From assembly GCA_014238775.1 (NCBI GenBank), contig JABAAK010000058.1, positions 1 through 12,516 of the forward strand: a stretch of 12,516 bases of DNA. Reading direction: 5' to 3'. A model generated the notes under the pieces. It worked only from the letters and a program-made list of their open reading frames with translations, did not search any database and had not been told where the DNA came from. The DNA comes from Candidatus Paceibacter sp. Its GTDB lineage: Bacteria > Patescibacteriota > Minisyncoccia > Phycocordibacterales > JABAAK01. Position numbers and translations under genes: made by a program. Each line of letters opens with the position of its first letter. Position 1 is the stretch's first letter. Positions 12,466-12,516 of the stretch are shown here, piece after piece.

Positions 12466-12474
12466 TGGTATGAT
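12466..12474 (+). promoter_or_regulatory. Extended -10 promoter of the tRNA gene
   Basis: TGGTATGAT (TGn plus TATGAT, one base off consensus), with 8 nt between the hexamer and the predicted tRNA 5' end at 12483. This is the distance expected for transcription starting at or a few nt upstream of the mature 5' end. No strong -35 is visible (TTATAC at 17-nt spacing is partial). Confidence 0.55.
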
Positions 12475-12482
12475 TGTAATAT

Positions 12483-12516
12483 TCTGCGGTAGCTCAGTTG
12501 GTAGAGCAATCGGCTG
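12483..12516 (+). tRNA. tRNA, 5' part only, probably tRNA-Asn (GTT)
   Basis: The last 34 nt of the window fit a tRNA 5' half exactly. Acceptor strand is TCTGCGG (1-7), then T8-A9, D stem GCTC, D loop AGTTGGTA with the G18-G19 pair, D stem GAGC, A26, anticodon stem ATCGG (27-31), C32, T33 and G34. The window ends at the first anticodon base. The ATCGGCTG stretch and a T at position 1 resemble bacterial tRNA-Asn, in which the anticodon is GTT, but other G34 tRNAs are possible. The 3' half lies outside. Confidence 0.85.

Noticed and set aside
12438..12509. Longer glutaredoxin start at 12509
   Set aside because: It would overlap the tRNA and its promoter and add 24 unrelated residues before a standard glutaredoxin start.
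1..12516. Alternative genetic code (UGA as Gly or Trp) as in some CPR lineages
   Set aside because: TGA ends the ABC ATPase gene at the expected protein length, and no internal TGA is needed to read any family-matching protein.
1..12516. CRISPR arrays, insertion sequences, attachment sites or phage genes
   Set aside because: I saw no regularly spaced repeats, transposase or integrase motifs, or long inverted repeats; the gene content is housekeeping and densely packed.

Overview
The window is AT-rich DNA with compact gene packing. All coding regions use the standard code, with TAA, TAG and TGA all ending genes. Several features suggest a reduced-genome bacterium of the Patescibacteria (CPR) type, probably Parcubacteria-like. 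Genes are tiny or trimmed (an 86-residue MreD-like protein, a delta'-like clamp-loader protein lacking its P-loop region). Shine-Dalgarno sequences are rare. A VKOR-like thioredoxin stands alone, and two MreB paralogues are present. The taxonomic call is inference; no 16S or marker tree is available here.

Layout. Almost everything from 11816 down to 123 is on the minus strand and looks like one long gene train with gaps of 1-16 nt or small overlaps. In transcription order it is: divergent MreB paralogue; membrane-anchored VKOR-type thioredoxin; DNA polymerase III delta'-like protein; ribosome recycling factor (frr); site-2 zinc metalloprotease (rseP); HlyD/MacA-like adaptor; FtsX/MacB-type permease; LolD/MacB-type ATPase; canonical mreB; mreC; mini mreD; PBP2 (mrdA). 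After a 56-nt gap comes greA with its own extended -10 promoter, closed by an intrinsic terminator near 63-91. On the right, a 110-residue protein of unknown function is divergently transcribed from the second mreB. It is followed by a convergent glutaredoxin gene (minus strand) and the first 34 nt of a plus-strand tRNA, probably tRNA-Asn, cut off by the window edge at the first anticodon base.

How the genes fit together. mreB-mreC-mreD-mrdA encode most of an elongasome (Rod complex) for lateral wall synthesis; rodA is not in this window. The three genes just upstream form a MacA/MacB-like (YknXYZ-like) ABC export unit. RseP is a membrane protease. frr and greA contribute to translation and transcription maintenance. 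The two thioredoxin-fold proteins suggest extracytoplasmic and cytoplasmic thiol chemistry.

Most notable observations: (1) an extended -10 promoter motif (TGnTATAAT-like) recurs only 6-10 nt from start codons or the tRNA 5' end, pointing to leaderless or near-leaderless transcripts; (2) the first MreB paralogue has lost residues in several nucleotide-handling motifs and looks like a pseudo-ATPase; (3) MreD, the delta'-like protein and RRF are each unusual in length or motif content; (4) the HlyD-like adaptor carries a large helical insertion.
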